From: an archaeon
GTDB taxonomy: Archaea; Thermoproteota; Nitrososphaeria; Nitrososphaerales; UBA183
Direction: 5' to 3'
Assembly (NCBI GenBank): GCA_021828185.1
Contig: JAKASI010000013.1
Coordinates: 1-33,799, forward strand
Length of the DNA: 33,799 bases
Each line of letters opens with the position of its first letter. The stretch's first letter is position 1. Shown here one piece after another: positions 8,659 to 16,658 of this stretch. The position numbers and the translations under genes are program-made. The notes beneath the pieces were generated by a model, which ran no database searches, had not been told where the DNA came from, and saw only the letters and a list, made by a program, of their open reading frames with translations.

Positions 8659-9915
8659 TCAATTCGGAAGTTTCAGCACGGCCTTGCCGGTCGGCAGGGC
8701 CGCCACGTACTCCCACCCTTTCGTCAGATAGGTCTCGACCTCGTTCAGTGGGATTACCCTCTGGTGGTTTCCGTTGTTCGCCATGGCGCCGAGGAGCCTC
8801 TCTCGGACCAGTTTCTGAATCTCTGCGTCCTCCATGTTCGCCAGGTCGAGCTTGTCTACCTCCTCCTTGCTGTAACCCCCTACCTTGAGGAGGATCTCCC
8901 GCTTGAACTCGGTCTTCCTGTCGGCCTTCTCTCCCACCGCCCCGACGATTGTCAGGTTGGGGACGGCCTTGACGTACTCGCCGACCAGCTCGTCCTGGGT
9001 CGGCTTCATGTAGCTGTTCGCCACCCCGACTGTGTGCCCCATCAGCATCTCTGTTATGATCGGCTTCGCACCCGACAGCTCCATCCTGGTCTTGAAGAAC
9101 TTCCTGAAACCGTGCCCCTGCTTGAACTCGAACCTCCTGGCGTTCTTCCCCTCGCTCAGCACCTGCCGGAGCCCTAGCTGCCTGTGCAGGCGCCCGAGGA
9201 GGAGCTTCACGCTGTCGGTGGCGAGCGCCCTGACCCTGTCCGGCTTGAAGTCGTCTACGTTGGAGGTTGTGACGAAGACGAAAGATTGCGGGGTCACCTT
9301 CTCCCCGATATTCTCCCTGTACCGCCTGTATTCCAGCAGGTGCCCGTAAGCTTCCGGTGTGACGAAAGTGTCGTACTGCTCCCTGTCCCCCCTGTAGATG
9401 GTAGCCCTGGCGAACTCGAGGCCGTCGGCCTTGACCTCGGCGACGTCCCTCCACCTCAGCAAAGGAATCGCCCCGATCCTGGCCCCGCTGGAGCAGAGGA
9501 ACAAGACGATGCACTTCATCCTAAGGTCTGCGGCGATGACCATCCTCCTGATCTCGTCCGCGGTGGGGGCCCTGTCCTCCCCGTACCTCTTCTTCTCGGG
9601 GATGCGGTCGTCGATGGAAGGCCAATTGATTCTTGTGACCCCGTTCACGTCCAGGAACTTCTTCACGGAGTTCCGGATAAGAGCCGCGGTGGAAGGGCTT
9701 GTCTCCTTCACCTTCACGTCGATGAATGCTATGAACTGTTCCTCGAATGCCTTCGGGCGTTTTTTCGCGTCCCGCACAAGCGAGTCCGGGTCGCGTCTCG
9801 AGTAGACCAAGAACTGCCTGATGCTGTTCAGGTACTGCTCCTTGCTTACGTCAGCGAGCTTCCTCAGGGAGAGCAGTTTGTCTACGGACTCTCCTTCCAG
9901 CCCATAGGTGTTCAA
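8659..9915 (-). CDS. Tyrosine recombinase / phage-type integrase
   Basis: A 418-residue site-specific recombinase. An N-terminal SAM-like core-binding domain (about 10-100) is followed by the catalytic domain: Arg146 in SGARIGA, His268-x-x-Arg271 in HGFRKFF, His294 in MGHT and the nucleophile Tyr302 in NSYMKP. All the key residues are present, so it should be active. The tail (about 330-418), with NEVETYLTKGWEY and AALPTGKAVLK, is an extra archaeal C-terminal extension. The start is TTG at 9915 with a strong GGAGGAGAG (9921-9930). No tRNA or attachment repeat was found beside it, so the element limits are unknown. Confidence 0.93.
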   Translation of the reverse strand: MNTYGLEGESVDKLLSLRKLADVSKEQYLNSIRQFLVYSRRDPDSLVRDAKKRPKAFEEQFIAFIDVKVKETSPSTAALIRNSVKKFLDVNGVTRINWPSIDDRIPEKKRYGEDRAPTADEIRRMVIAADLRMKCIVLFLCSSGARIGAIPLLRWRDVAEVKADGLEFARATIYRGDREQYDTFVTPEAYGHLLEYRRYRENIGEKVTPQSFVFVTTSNVDDFKPDRVRALATDSVKLLLGRLHRQLGLRQVLSEGKNARRFEFKQGHGFRKFFKTRMELSGAKPIITEMLMGHTVGVANSYMKPTQDELVGEYVKAVPNLTIVGAVGEKADRKTEFKREILLKVGGYSKEEVDKLDLANMEDAEIQKLVRERLLGAMANNGNHQRVIPLNEVETYLTKGWEYVAALPTGKAVLKLPN

Positions 9916-10006
9916 AGCGATCTCTCCTCCGACAAAACCCTTCCAACGGGTCTGTCAACTGATTTTATCCATGCGTTCGAGGGTTTCACAAAGAATGTGA
10001 CTCTGA

Positions 10007-10019
10007 CCTTTATATATGG
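10007..10019 (-). promoter_or_regulatory. TATA box for the integrase gene
   Basis: On the minus strand this reads CCATATATAAAGG, a strong archaeal TATA match. It lies about 95 bases before the TTG, implying a leader of roughly 65-70 bases that contains the GGAGGAGAG ribosome site. This differs from the mostly leaderless genes around it. Confidence 0.65.
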
Positions 10020-10132
10020 TTTGTGGTTTGAGCTAAATTAGCATTGCTCTATCGATGGTTTGGCTCTTCATTGATTGCCTCAGACGGCTCTTCCCGAAAC
10101 CCCTTCATCTAGAGCAGAGTGAACCCTGCCGT

Positions 10133-10146
10133 TTTAGAATATAGGT
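10133..10146 (+). promoter_or_regulatory. TATA-like box for the HtrA-type protease gene
   Basis: TTTAGAATATAGG lies about 31-42 bases before the ATG at 10177. The interval 10020-10130 between the divergent promoters holds no gene that I can support. Confidence 0.45.
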
Positions 10147-10176
10147 TTTTGTGCAGCCGGGGCGCGCTTCCACCCA

Positions 10177-11376
10177 ATGGAGGTAAGCAGGGGACCTGGA
10201 GGAACCTACTGGGGAGTCCTCGCCATCACCGTCGCATTGACATTCCTCCTCACCTTCGCCTTCGCGTCGGGCACGGCTCCCACCAGGTCGAGTTCGGACC
10301 AGGCCCTGATCGACTCCTTGCAGAGCCAGAACGCCCAGCTCAGGGCCCAGATCTCCGCACTGACCCAAACGACCAACGGCACTTCCCTGGGGCTGGACAG
10401 CGTCAAGATCTACCAGGCAGACTCGGCAGGGATAGTGACCGTCCAGGGGACGGAGTCGAGCGGCCCCTCGAACTCGACCGTCCTGGGCTCTGGGTTCGTC
10501 GTGAACTCCACCAATGGAGACTACGTCGTGACTAACTATCACGTGGTGGCAGGCGTCGGTGGCGTCACGGTGACGTTCCAGGACGGGGACGCCTATCCGG
10601 CGACGACGGTCGGAAGCGACGGCTACAGCGACCTTGCGGTACTGAAGGTGAACGCCCCCGCCTATGAGTTTCATCCTCTGCAGCTGGTGAGCTCGGCATT
10701 GCTCGTCGTCGGCCAGCCGGTGGCTGCCATAGGGAACCCCTTCGGACTTGCTGGGTCGATGACTGTCGGCATCGTCAGCCAGCTCGGGAGAACGATCTCC
10801 GAGACCCTGGCGGGCAACTATGCGATTGCCAATGTGATTCAGTTCAGCGCGGCGATAAACCCGGGGAACTCGGGCGGACCCCTCCTTGACGCCGACGGGG
10901 CGGTGGTAGGGATAACGACCGCCACGGTGGTGAGCTCGCAGGGGGTGGGCTTCGCAATCCCGTCGGATACCATCCTCAAGGAGCTCCCGTTTCTGATTGC
11001 CACGGGGAACTACGACCTGCACCCTCTGATGGGTATCTCGTCGGTGGACATGAACTACCAGCTCGCGCAGCTGCAGAAGACCAACGTCACATACGGCGCG
11101 CTCATCGAGAATGTCACCAGTGGAGGACCCGCGGCGGAGGCAGGTCTGTTAGGCGGGACGCAGACGGCGATGGTAGGCGGTGCGAGCTATCTGATCGGCG
11201 GGGACATCATTGTCTCGGTCAACGGGACCAAGATCATCAACACAGATGCCCTTTCGTCGTACCTAGCAGAGTACGCCCTGGCGGGGCAGACCCTTTCCCT
11301 TCAGATAATCAGGGACGGCCAGCCGATGACCGTGGACCTTGTGTTGGGGACTAGGCCCCCGGCGCCAGCCGCCTGA
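10177..11376 (+). CDS. Membrane-anchored HtrA/DegP-type serine protease with PDZ domain
   Basis: A trypsin-like protease for extracytoplasmic protein quality control. One N-terminal membrane segment (about 12-31) is followed by a Gln-rich, possibly coiled-coil linker (about 40-66). The protease domain has His122 in TNYHVV, Asp152 in SDLAVL and Ser232 in PGNSGGP, so the triad is intact. A C-terminal PDZ domain (about 285-390) includes GPAAEAGLL and GGDIIVSVNG. The 399 residues fit the family. With the anchor first, the protease should face outside the cell. Its 3' end overlaps the convergent dph6 gene by 26 bases. Confidence 0.93.
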   Translation: MEVSRGPGGTYWGVLAITVALTFLLTFAFASGTAPTRSSSDQALIDSLQSQNAQLRAQISALTQTTNGTSLGLDSVKIYQADSAGIVTVQGTESSGPSNSTVLGSGFVVNSTNGDYVVTNYHVVAGVGGVTVTFQDGDAYPATTVGSDGYSDLAVLKVNAPAYEFHPLQLVSSALLVVGQPVAAIGNPFGLAGSMTVGIVSQLGRTISETLAGNYAIANVIQFSAAINPGNSGGPLLDADGAVVGITTATVVSSQGVGFAIPSDTILKELPFLIATGNYDLHPLMGISSVDMNYQLAQLQKTNVTYGALIENVTSGGPAAEAGLLGGTQTAMVGGASYLIGGDIIVSVNGTKIINTDALSSYLAEYALAGQTLSLQIIRDGQPMTVDLVLGTRPPAPAA

Positions 11377-12055
11377 CCTTCGAGACGAGGACCGCGTCTA
11401 AAATCTCGAGGTATCCAGAGTCTCCGCTCCAGTGTTTCGTGGCCGAGCGGACTTCGACCCTTCGTGAGAAAGACGGAGCGTCCAGGACGAAGGACTCTCC
11501 TTCGCCCCCTTCGAGCCCGACGTGGAACCGGTACCTCTTCCCAAGCGCCACCAGCTCGTTTATGCTGCCTTCATCCAGCATCCTCCCCAGCCAGCCCTGG
11601 TCCAGTCCCAGAGCAGATACGCTGACCATCATGACGGAGAACCCATCAGCTACAAGCCTGCGAAGGTGAGCCTCCGGGTCCATCCCCCACAGAGGCGAGA
11701 TGCACTTCAAGCCGAGGTCCGCGCAGATCCTCTCTACCCTCTTTTTCTGGTAGACGCTCGCCAGTGCCCCGGTGTAGATGCCTTCCAGGCGGTACTTCGA
11801 CATGGCGTCCCCGAGGGCGCTCCTGAGGTCGTCCAGCTCCTCCTCTTTGACCCCCTCGGTGGTCGCAGTGAGCTGAGGGACGCCGATGGCTTCGGCCTGG
11901 AGGCGAGTCCATTTCAGGTTCGGGTAGTGGAACATGAATGACATTTCGGACTTTGGGAAGAGGGTGACGAGGCAAGCCAGCTCGTCGTCCTTCGAGGCCT
12001 GCCAAGCCGCGTAGGCCGAATCTTTCCCCCCCGAGAAGAGCGCCCCGACCCTCAA
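11351..12055 (-). CDS. dph6: Diphthine-ammonia ligase (Dph6)
   Basis: The enzyme for the last step of diphthamide formation on elongation factor 2, an ATP-dependent amidation of diphthine. The ATP-pyrophosphatase PP-loop SGGKDS is at residues 8-13 after MRVGALF. Family-typical segments follow: the GIYTGALAS region, CISPLWGMDPE, and EGGEGESFVLDAP. I chose TTG at 12055, which begins the fold directly and gives 234 residues, the usual length. A longer frame from ATG 12136 would overlap the upstream methyltransferase. It starts 10 bases after that gene's stop, so the two are likely co-transcribed. Dph2 is encoded about 10 kb away in this window. Confidence 0.9.
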   Translation of the reverse strand: MRVGALFSGGKDSAYAAWQASKDDELACLVTLFPKSEMSFMFHYPNLKWTRLQAEAIGVPQLTATTEGVKEEELDDLRSALGDAMSKYRLEGIYTGALASVYQKKRVERICADLGLKCISPLWGMDPEAHLRRLVADGFSVMMVSVSALGLDQGWLGRMLDEGSINELVALGKRYRFHVGLEGGEGESFVLDAPSFSRRVEVRSATKHWSGDSGYLEILDAVLVSKVRRLAPGA

Positions 12056-12065
12056 TTCACTCGGC

Positions 12066-12845
12066 CTACAACCGCACTGCTTCGATGACGAGGTGCAGTG
12101 GTACCTCCTGAAACCCGAAGCCATCAAGGTCGCCAAGTTGCTCCTGTTCCTTCTCGATGAACTCTCTTGTCGGCTCCGGCTCCTCGAGGGCGGTTATTGC
12201 GAGACCGCGGGAACTAAACGCTCTGGCGTACCAGTTCAGGGGCCTGTGGTAGCTCGCAGTCAGCGGCTTCGACCCGTCCTCCTTATTCCAGGGGACCCAC
12301 TCTGCAAACGGGGTCCGGTACCCCCTCACCTTGCGATGTACCAGAGGTTGCTTCCCCATCGTCTTCTCGGCAACCCAACTGGAGTTCGACATAATGTCAA
12401 AGCATGGATGTGAAATGCTGGCCACGAACCGCCCCCCGCGCTTCAGCACCCTGGCCACTTCGGCGATGGCCCCCTCTGCGTCGCGGATGTCCATCAGGCT
12501 CATGTTAGCGAAAACGATGTCGAAGCGCGCGCTGGCGGCTCGTTTCATGCTGCTCGCGTCAGAACAGACGTACTTCACCCCGGAGCCGTGGTCGCGCGCT
12601 CTGGCGTTCTTGATCATGTGGGATGACGCGTCCACCGCCGTCACCTTGGCCCCGAGACTGGTGAGTCGGCGTGAGAGGTAGCCGTTCCCGCAGCCCAGGT
12701 CCATGACCTCTTTCCCACGACACTCTCCTACGACCCTGAGGAGGACGGGGTCTATGAGGGCCCGGTGCCAGAGGTCTCCAGCCTCTCCCTGCTTCCGATC
12801 GTACCAGTCAGAGAGCTCCTCCCAGCCGCCGCTTCTCGACTTCAA
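12066..12845 (-). CDS. Class I SAM-dependent methyltransferase
   Basis: A 259-residue Rossmann-fold methyltransferase. Motif I is VMDLGCGNGYLS at about residues 47-58, followed by the acidic VTAVDAS (motif II), a FDIVFANMSLMDI region (motif IV) and VLKRGGRFVASISHPCFD after it. The substrate is not evident. The domain order resembles small-molecule or ubiquinone-type (UbiE/Methyltransf_11) enzymes more than RNA methyltransferases. The start is TTG at 12845, facing the srp54 gene. It lies just upstream of dph6; diphthine synthase (Dph5) belongs to a different fold, so this is not Dph5. Confidence 0.85.
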   Translation of the reverse strand: MKSRSGGWEELSDWYDRKQGEAGDLWHRALIDPVLLRVVGECRGKEVMDLGCGNGYLSRRLTSLGAKVTAVDASSHMIKNARARDHGSGVKYVCSDASSMKRAASARFDIVFANMSLMDIRDAEGAIAEVARVLKRGGRFVASISHPCFDIMSNSSWVAEKTMGKQPLVHRKVRGYRTPFAEWVPWNKEDGSKPLTASYHRPLNWYARAFSSRGLAITALEEPEPTREFIEKEQEQLGDLDGFGFQEVPLHLVIEAVRL

Positions 12846-12888
12846 ACTCGCCGGCCAGAGCCGGCTCCGCCTAAAAACAGTCCGAACC

Positions 12889-12897
12889 CTATTAAAG
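12889..12897 (+). promoter_or_regulatory. TATA-like box for srp54
   Basis: CTATTAAAG lies 33-41 bases before the ATG at 12930. Read on the other strand it is CTTTAATAG, so it could also serve the divergent methyltransferase gene, although GTTTTTAGG at about 12870-12878 is better placed for that start. Confidence 0.45.
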
Positions 12898-12929
12898 AAC
12901 CGCGAACTCAGTCGGCCAAGATTCGTCTT

Positions 12930-14252
12930 ATGCTAGACTCGCTGCGCGAAGGCCTCCAATCTGCAGTCAAACGCTTCGTAGGGTCGAACGTGGTGGATGA
13001 GAAGAGCGTCAAGGAGTTCGTCAGGGACCTGCAGCGGGCCCTCATCCAATCAGACGTCAACGTCAGGATCGCCCTGGAGGTGACCGACAAGGTGCAAAAA
13101 CGGGCCCTGGAAGAGAAGCCGCCGCCCGGCGTCACCAAGAAGGACCAGATAGTGTCGATACTCTACGAAGAGCTGGCCAAGCTCCTGGGGGGAGAGGGTG
13201 GCCTGGCGCTCAGCAAGGAGAAGACCAACGTGGTGGTCATGCTTGGAGTCCAGGGGTCAGGCAAGACGACCACCACTGGGAAGCTTGCCCGGCTATATTC
13301 GAAGCGCGGCTTCAGGGTGGGAGTTGTGGCTGCCGACACCTTCCGCCCAGGCGCGGTCGCCCAGCTGAAGACTCTGGCCGCCTCGTCTGGGGTAGACGTT
13401 TACAGTGACGAGAAGGAGAAAGACTCGGTGAAGATCGCCAAGGCCGGAACGAAACAGTTCGAGGGGACGAAGAACCTGATAATCATAGACACTGCGGGGA
13501 GGCACAAGGAGGAGAAGGGACTCCTGCAGGAGATGAAGGAAGTGGTCGGCGGTGTCAAACCCGATGCAACGGTGCTCGTGATAGACGGAACGATTGGACA
13601 GCAGTGCTACAACCAGGCCCTGGCGTTCCATCAGGCGGCGCCGGTCGGAGGCATCATAGTCACAAAACTTGACGGCGCAGCCAAGGGGGGCGGGGCCCTC
13701 GCCGCGTCGGCGGCCACGGGGGCCAAGATCTTCTTCGTTGGGACAGGAGAGAGGATAGACGACCTCGAGGAGTTCGCGCCCACGAGGTTCGTCGGACGGC
13801 TCCTCGGGATGGGCGACCTGAAGGCGCTCATGGAGATGGTAAGGGACGCCGATGTCGTCGTGGACGAGAAGATGACGCAGCGGGTCATGTCGGGGAAGAT
13901 GACCATGAACGACCTCCTGGTCCAGTTCGAGCAGATGAAGAAGTTCGGGTCGTTGAAGAAAGTCCTGGAGCGTATACCTGGCTTCTCCGGGCAGGTGGAC
14001 GCCAAGGAACTCGACAAGGCGGAGGACAGGGTCAAGGTCTACAAGTCGATTATCCAGTCCATGACAGGGGACGAGAAGACCAACCCAGAGACCGTCAACT
14101 CAAGCAGGCTGAAGCGGATTGCAAGAGGGTCAGGGCGGAGCGAGAAGGACGTGAGGGAGCTCCTCGCCAAGTACAAGCAGATGAAGACCCTTGTCAAGAC
14201 CAGCAAGGGCCGCGAGCTTCGTCAGATGATGCGGCGCATGGGTGAAGGTTAG
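12930..14252 (+). CDS. srp54: Signal recognition particle 54 kDa protein
   Basis: The GTPase of the signal recognition particle, which binds signal sequences and 7S RNA at the ribosome. The N domain (about 1-95) is followed by the G domain with P-loop GVQGSGKTTTTGKL from about residue 106, ADTFRPGAVAQL, DTAGRH and TKLDGAAKGGG. The Met-rich M domain carries the RNA-binding RIARGSGRS. ATG at 12930 gives the expected MLDSLREGLQSAVKRF start and 440 residues. A longer frame from 12765 would run through the promoter. The stop overlaps pus10 by 11 bases. Confidence 0.97.
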   Translation: MLDSLREGLQSAVKRFVGSNVVDEKSVKEFVRDLQRALIQSDVNVRIALEVTDKVQKRALEEKPPPGVTKKDQIVSILYEELAKLLGGEGGLALSKEKTNVVVMLGVQGSGKTTTTGKLARLYSKRGFRVGVVAADTFRPGAVAQLKTLAASSGVDVYSDEKEKDSVKIAKAGTKQFEGTKNLIIIDTAGRHKEEKGLLQEMKEVVGGVKPDATVLVIDGTIGQQCYNQALAFHQAAPVGGIIVTKLDGAAKGGGALAASAATGAKIFFVGTGERIDDLEEFAPTRFVGRLLGMGDLKALMEMVRDADVVVDEKMTQRVMSGKMTMNDLLVQFEQMKKFGSLKKVLERIPGFSGQVDAKELDKAEDRVKVYKSIIQSMTGDEKTNPETVNSSRLKRIARGSGRSEKDVRELLAKYKQMKTLVKTSKGRELRQMMRRMGEG

Positions 14253-15384
14253 AGTGACGGGGACGCTGCAGACATACAGGCTCTGCAGTTTCTGCTCCGA
14301 AAGACAAGGCCGAGGAGCGCCCGGTTTCGTCGTGGTGCCGGGCGCAGAGTGCGCGGTGTGCTCGGGCCTCATGGACAGGACTAGGGCGATAGGAGAGCTC
14401 GCTGTGAAGCGGGTCCGCTACTTCGAGTTCCGGACGTTCGCGGTCGGAGTATCCCTCACCGAGGGGGTCCAGGAAAAGGAGGATGAATTGCGGTCTGAGC
14501 TGAGGCTCAAGGGCAGCGAGACCATAAAGACACAGGCGGCCAGGCTTGTCGCGTCTGTCGTGTCGCGCTCGGTCGGGAAGCCGCAGGACAAGAAGAGTCC
14601 CGACATCACCATCCTGGCGAACTTCCAGGTCGGGGACGTTTCGGTCGCCTCCAAGCCTGTGTTCTACTACGGCAGGTACAGCAAACCGTCTGGCATAGCG
14701 CAGCGCAGATCGTTCTGCGAGCAATGTAGGGGCTCGGGCTGCGAGAGGTGCCGTCGCACAGGGTACGAACAGAAACCAAGCGTAGAGGAGGCACTCCGCA
14801 AGAAGCTCGCTGACATGAGCGGGAGCACCAAGATCGTGTTCACCTGGCTTGGAAGCGAGGACAGGGAGAGCAGGGTGTACCCTCCTGGAAGACCCTTCGT
14901 CGCTGAAATCAAGAACCCGAAGAAGAGGAGGCTACCAAGGAAGTTCGGCACCAGGCTCCGGAGGGGGGCCCTGGCTGTGACCGCCGGAAGGGTGCTACCC
15001 TCCAAGCCCACGCGCCTCCCGTCGTTCAAGTTCCTGACCGAGATCAGGGCCGTTGCCGCGTCGAGGGTCGACCCGAAGAGTCTCCGCGAGCTAAAATCGG
15101 CATTCAAGGATGCCCCGGTCACCTTCCGGCGCCCCAACGGCAAGCCCACCACGAAGACGGTCCACAGAGTGTCGGCGACGTCGAAGGGAAGGGTCATTCT
15201 GATCAGGGCGGAGCTGGACGGGGGGCTCCCGGTCAAGAGATTCGTGAATGGAGAGCTCGTCTCGCCTTCGGTGTCGGAAGTCTTAAAAACCGAAGTCGGT
15301 TGCCGCAGCTTTGACATCTGCAAAGTCAAAGAGATAGGAGAGTTCGGATTTGCCGAAATCGCACGGAATGAGGAGAAGAACTAG
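14242..15384 (+). CDS. pus10: tRNA pseudouridine synthase Pus10
   Basis: Makes pseudouridine in the T-loop of tRNA (positions 54 and 55 in archaea). N-terminal zinc pairs are Cys15/Cys18 and Cys37/Cys40, and a central CEQCRGSGCERCRRTG (159-174) is typical of the family. The catalytic Asp is probably Asp207 in GSEDRESRVYPPGRPFV. The THUMP-like N-terminal half precedes the synthase fold. It has 380 residues. GTG at 14242 overlaps srp54 by 11 bases, and the 3' end overlaps rpl21e by 35 bases, so the block is tightly coupled. Confidence 0.95.
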   Translation: MKVRVTGTLQTYRLCSFCSERQGRGAPGFVVVPGAECAVCSGLMDRTRAIGELAVKRVRYFEFRTFAVGVSLTEGVQEKEDELRSELRLKGSETIKTQAARLVASVVSRSVGKPQDKKSPDITILANFQVGDVSVASKPVFYYGRYSKPSGIAQRRSFCEQCRGSGCERCRRTGYEQKPSVEEALRKKLADMSGSTKIVFTWLGSEDRESRVYPPGRPFVAEIKNPKKRRLPRKFGTRLRRGALAVTAGRVLPSKPTRLPSFKFLTEIRAVAASRVDPKSLRELKSAFKDAPVTFRRPNGKPTTKTVHRVSATSKGRVILIRAELDGGLPVKRFVNGELVSPSVSEVLKTEVGCRSFDICKVKEIGEFGFAEIARNEEKN

Positions 15385-15634
15385 GTCTCTTCTCAGGTCA
15401 TCGACCAAGAAGGGCCTTGGGAGCCTGCTGGTAGAGTATTCTCCGCACGACAAGGTCGTAATCAAAATCGACCCCGCCCAAGTGAAGGGGATGCCCCACA
15501 GGAGGTTCAACGGGCTTGTGGGCACAGTCACCAAGGTGGGGAGGCGCGCCGTCACCGTGGACGTCAGCGTAGGTAACAAGGTCAAGACGCTGGTCGCCAG
15601 GAAGGAGCACGTCGTGCGCATGGAGGGGAGCTGA
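15350..15634 (+). CDS. rpl21e: Ribosomal protein L21e
   Basis: A large-subunit ribosomal protein shared by archaea and eukaryotes. TTG at 15350 gives MPKSHGMRRRTRSLLR, the standard start of this family, even though it lies 35 bases inside the end of pus10. The purine-rich GGAGAG just before it supports this start. The 94-residue length is normal, and the KOW-like segment VGTVTKVGRRAVTVDV is present. The stop overlaps the rpo4 ATG (TGATG). Confidence 0.95.
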   Translation: MPKSHGMRRRTRSLLRSSTKKGLGSLLVEYSPHDKVVIKIDPAQVKGMPHRRFNGLVGTVTKVGRRAVTVDVSVGNKVKTLVARKEHVVRMEGS

Positions 15635-15960
15635 TGTCGGAGAAACCTGGGAAGAAGCTCCTCACCATAGCAGAAGCAAACCAGATACTCCAGAAGATAG
15701 ACGTGGAGAAGGCCGACCAGATTCAGAAGCGCACCTTGGACTACACGACGAAGTTCGCGAAGACGGAGGCAGACAAGGCGAAAAAGCTGAGGAAGGAGCT
15801 AGAGAGCGAGGCTGGGTTGAGTGAAGAAGAGGCTGTTGAGCTGGTCAACATATCACCAAAGTCAATCGAAGAGCTGAGGACGTTCACATCTGGGTGGAGG
15901 AAACTGCTTTCTACCGAGACCCTCGAAAAGATTCTCAAGATACTCCACTCGAAGTCGTAA
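15634..15960 (+). CDS. rpoF: RNA polymerase subunit Rpo4 (RpoF)
   Basis: The archaeal counterpart of Rpb4, which forms the stalk of RNA polymerase with Rpo7. The 108-residue helical protein begins with KLLTIAEANQIL and contains RTLDYTTKFAKT and the C-terminal HRDC-like part (AVELVNISPKSIEELRTF), all typical. The ATG overlaps the rpl21e stop by one base, so the two are co-translated. The order L21e, Rpo4, DUF655, KsgA is conserved in archaea, which adds support. Confidence 0.93.
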   Translation: MSEKPGKKLLTIAEANQILQKIDVEKADQIQKRTLDYTTKFAKTEADKAKKLRKELESEAGLSEEEAVELVNISPKSIEELRTFTSGWRKLLSTETLEKILKILHSKS

Positions 15961-15970
15961 GTCGACCAAG

Positions 15971-15980
15971 CATTAAATAA
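15971..15980 (+). promoter_or_regulatory. TATA-like box before the DUF655 gene
   Basis: CATTAAATAA lies about 120-130 bases before the ATG at 16101. A transcript starting about 16005 would carry a leader of roughly 95 bases, including a 15-codon open frame (16025-16072) preceded by AGGGGG. Confidence 0.4.
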
Positions 15981-16100
15981 CAAGGTAGACGCCTGACCAA
16001 AGAGGAAACGCAGGGGGATTGCAGATGTCGTTCGTGATTCTCTACACTGCCGTGGGGTCCCTCTCCAATTAGGTCGACACGAGGAGCAAGCTCTGGGAAT

Positions 16101-16658
16101 ATGACGCCAGCAGACAAGAAGTACGAGGAATTCGCCTATGTTCTGGACTTCCTGCCCAGAGGGAAGTCTGTCGTGATAAGGGGAAGAGAAGGGCCCATGG
16201 TGCAAGCCATCGGGGAAGACAGGCTCACCCTCCTCGAGCTGCTGGCTATGGAAGACCAAGACTTCGGCGTGGGAGAGAAGGTGCGGATAGGAAAGGAAGG
16301 GCGTGAGAAGATAGTCAGCGTGTTGGGGAAGCTGGCCTACGAGGAGATGTCTCAGGAGGCTAAGGCATCTCTCCCGACTGTAGTGGAGAGGCTGGTGAAG
16401 GATGATGAGAAGAAGTATGTTGCCGCCTTCAACGACCTTCAGCCGCTCACGCCGAGGCTGCACGGACTGGAACTGATACCCGGCATCGGAAAGACGTTCA
16501 TGAAGGAGATAGTAGAGATGAGAGAGAAGCAGCCCTTCGCCAGCTTCGATGACATCCAGAAGAGAGTGGGGCTGCGCGAGCCGGCGAAGATGATAGCGAA
16601 GAGGATAGTCGAGGAACTCTCGGGGGACTCGAGGGTCAGCATCTTCGTAAAGAAGTAG
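16101..16658 (+). CDS. DUF655 family RNA-associated protein
   Basis: A 185-residue archaeal protein of the DUF655 family. The N-terminal half is OB/S1-like (YVLDFLPRGKSVVIRGREGPMVQA and the loop up to about 70). The C-terminal part contains a helix-hairpin-helix (LELIPGIGKTFMKEIVEMRE, then a second hairpin ending GLREPAKMIAKRI). These domains suggest nucleic-acid binding. The family's task is not known, but its constant place between Rpo4 and KsgA hints at rRNA or ribosome work. It abuts the ksgA start without a gap. Confidence 0.88.
   Translation: MTPADKKYEEFAYVLDFLPRGKSVVIRGREGPMVQAIGEDRLTLLELLAMEDQDFGVGEKVRIGKEGREKIVSVLGKLAYEEMSQEAKASLPTVVERLVKDDEKKYVAAFNDLQPLTPRLHGLELIPGIGKTFMKEIVEMREKQPFASFDDIQKRVGLREPAKMIAKRIVEELSGDSRVSIFVKK

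Noticed and set aside
9184..10041. 285-residue plus-strand frame antisense to the integrase
   Set aside because: It is a shadow of the GC-rich integrase gene, whose catalytic residues are all visible on the other strand.
10105..11022. 305-residue minus-strand frame opposite the HtrA-type gene
   Set aside because: The protein is Arg/Val/His-rich and has no domain look; the opposite strand has an intact protease triad.
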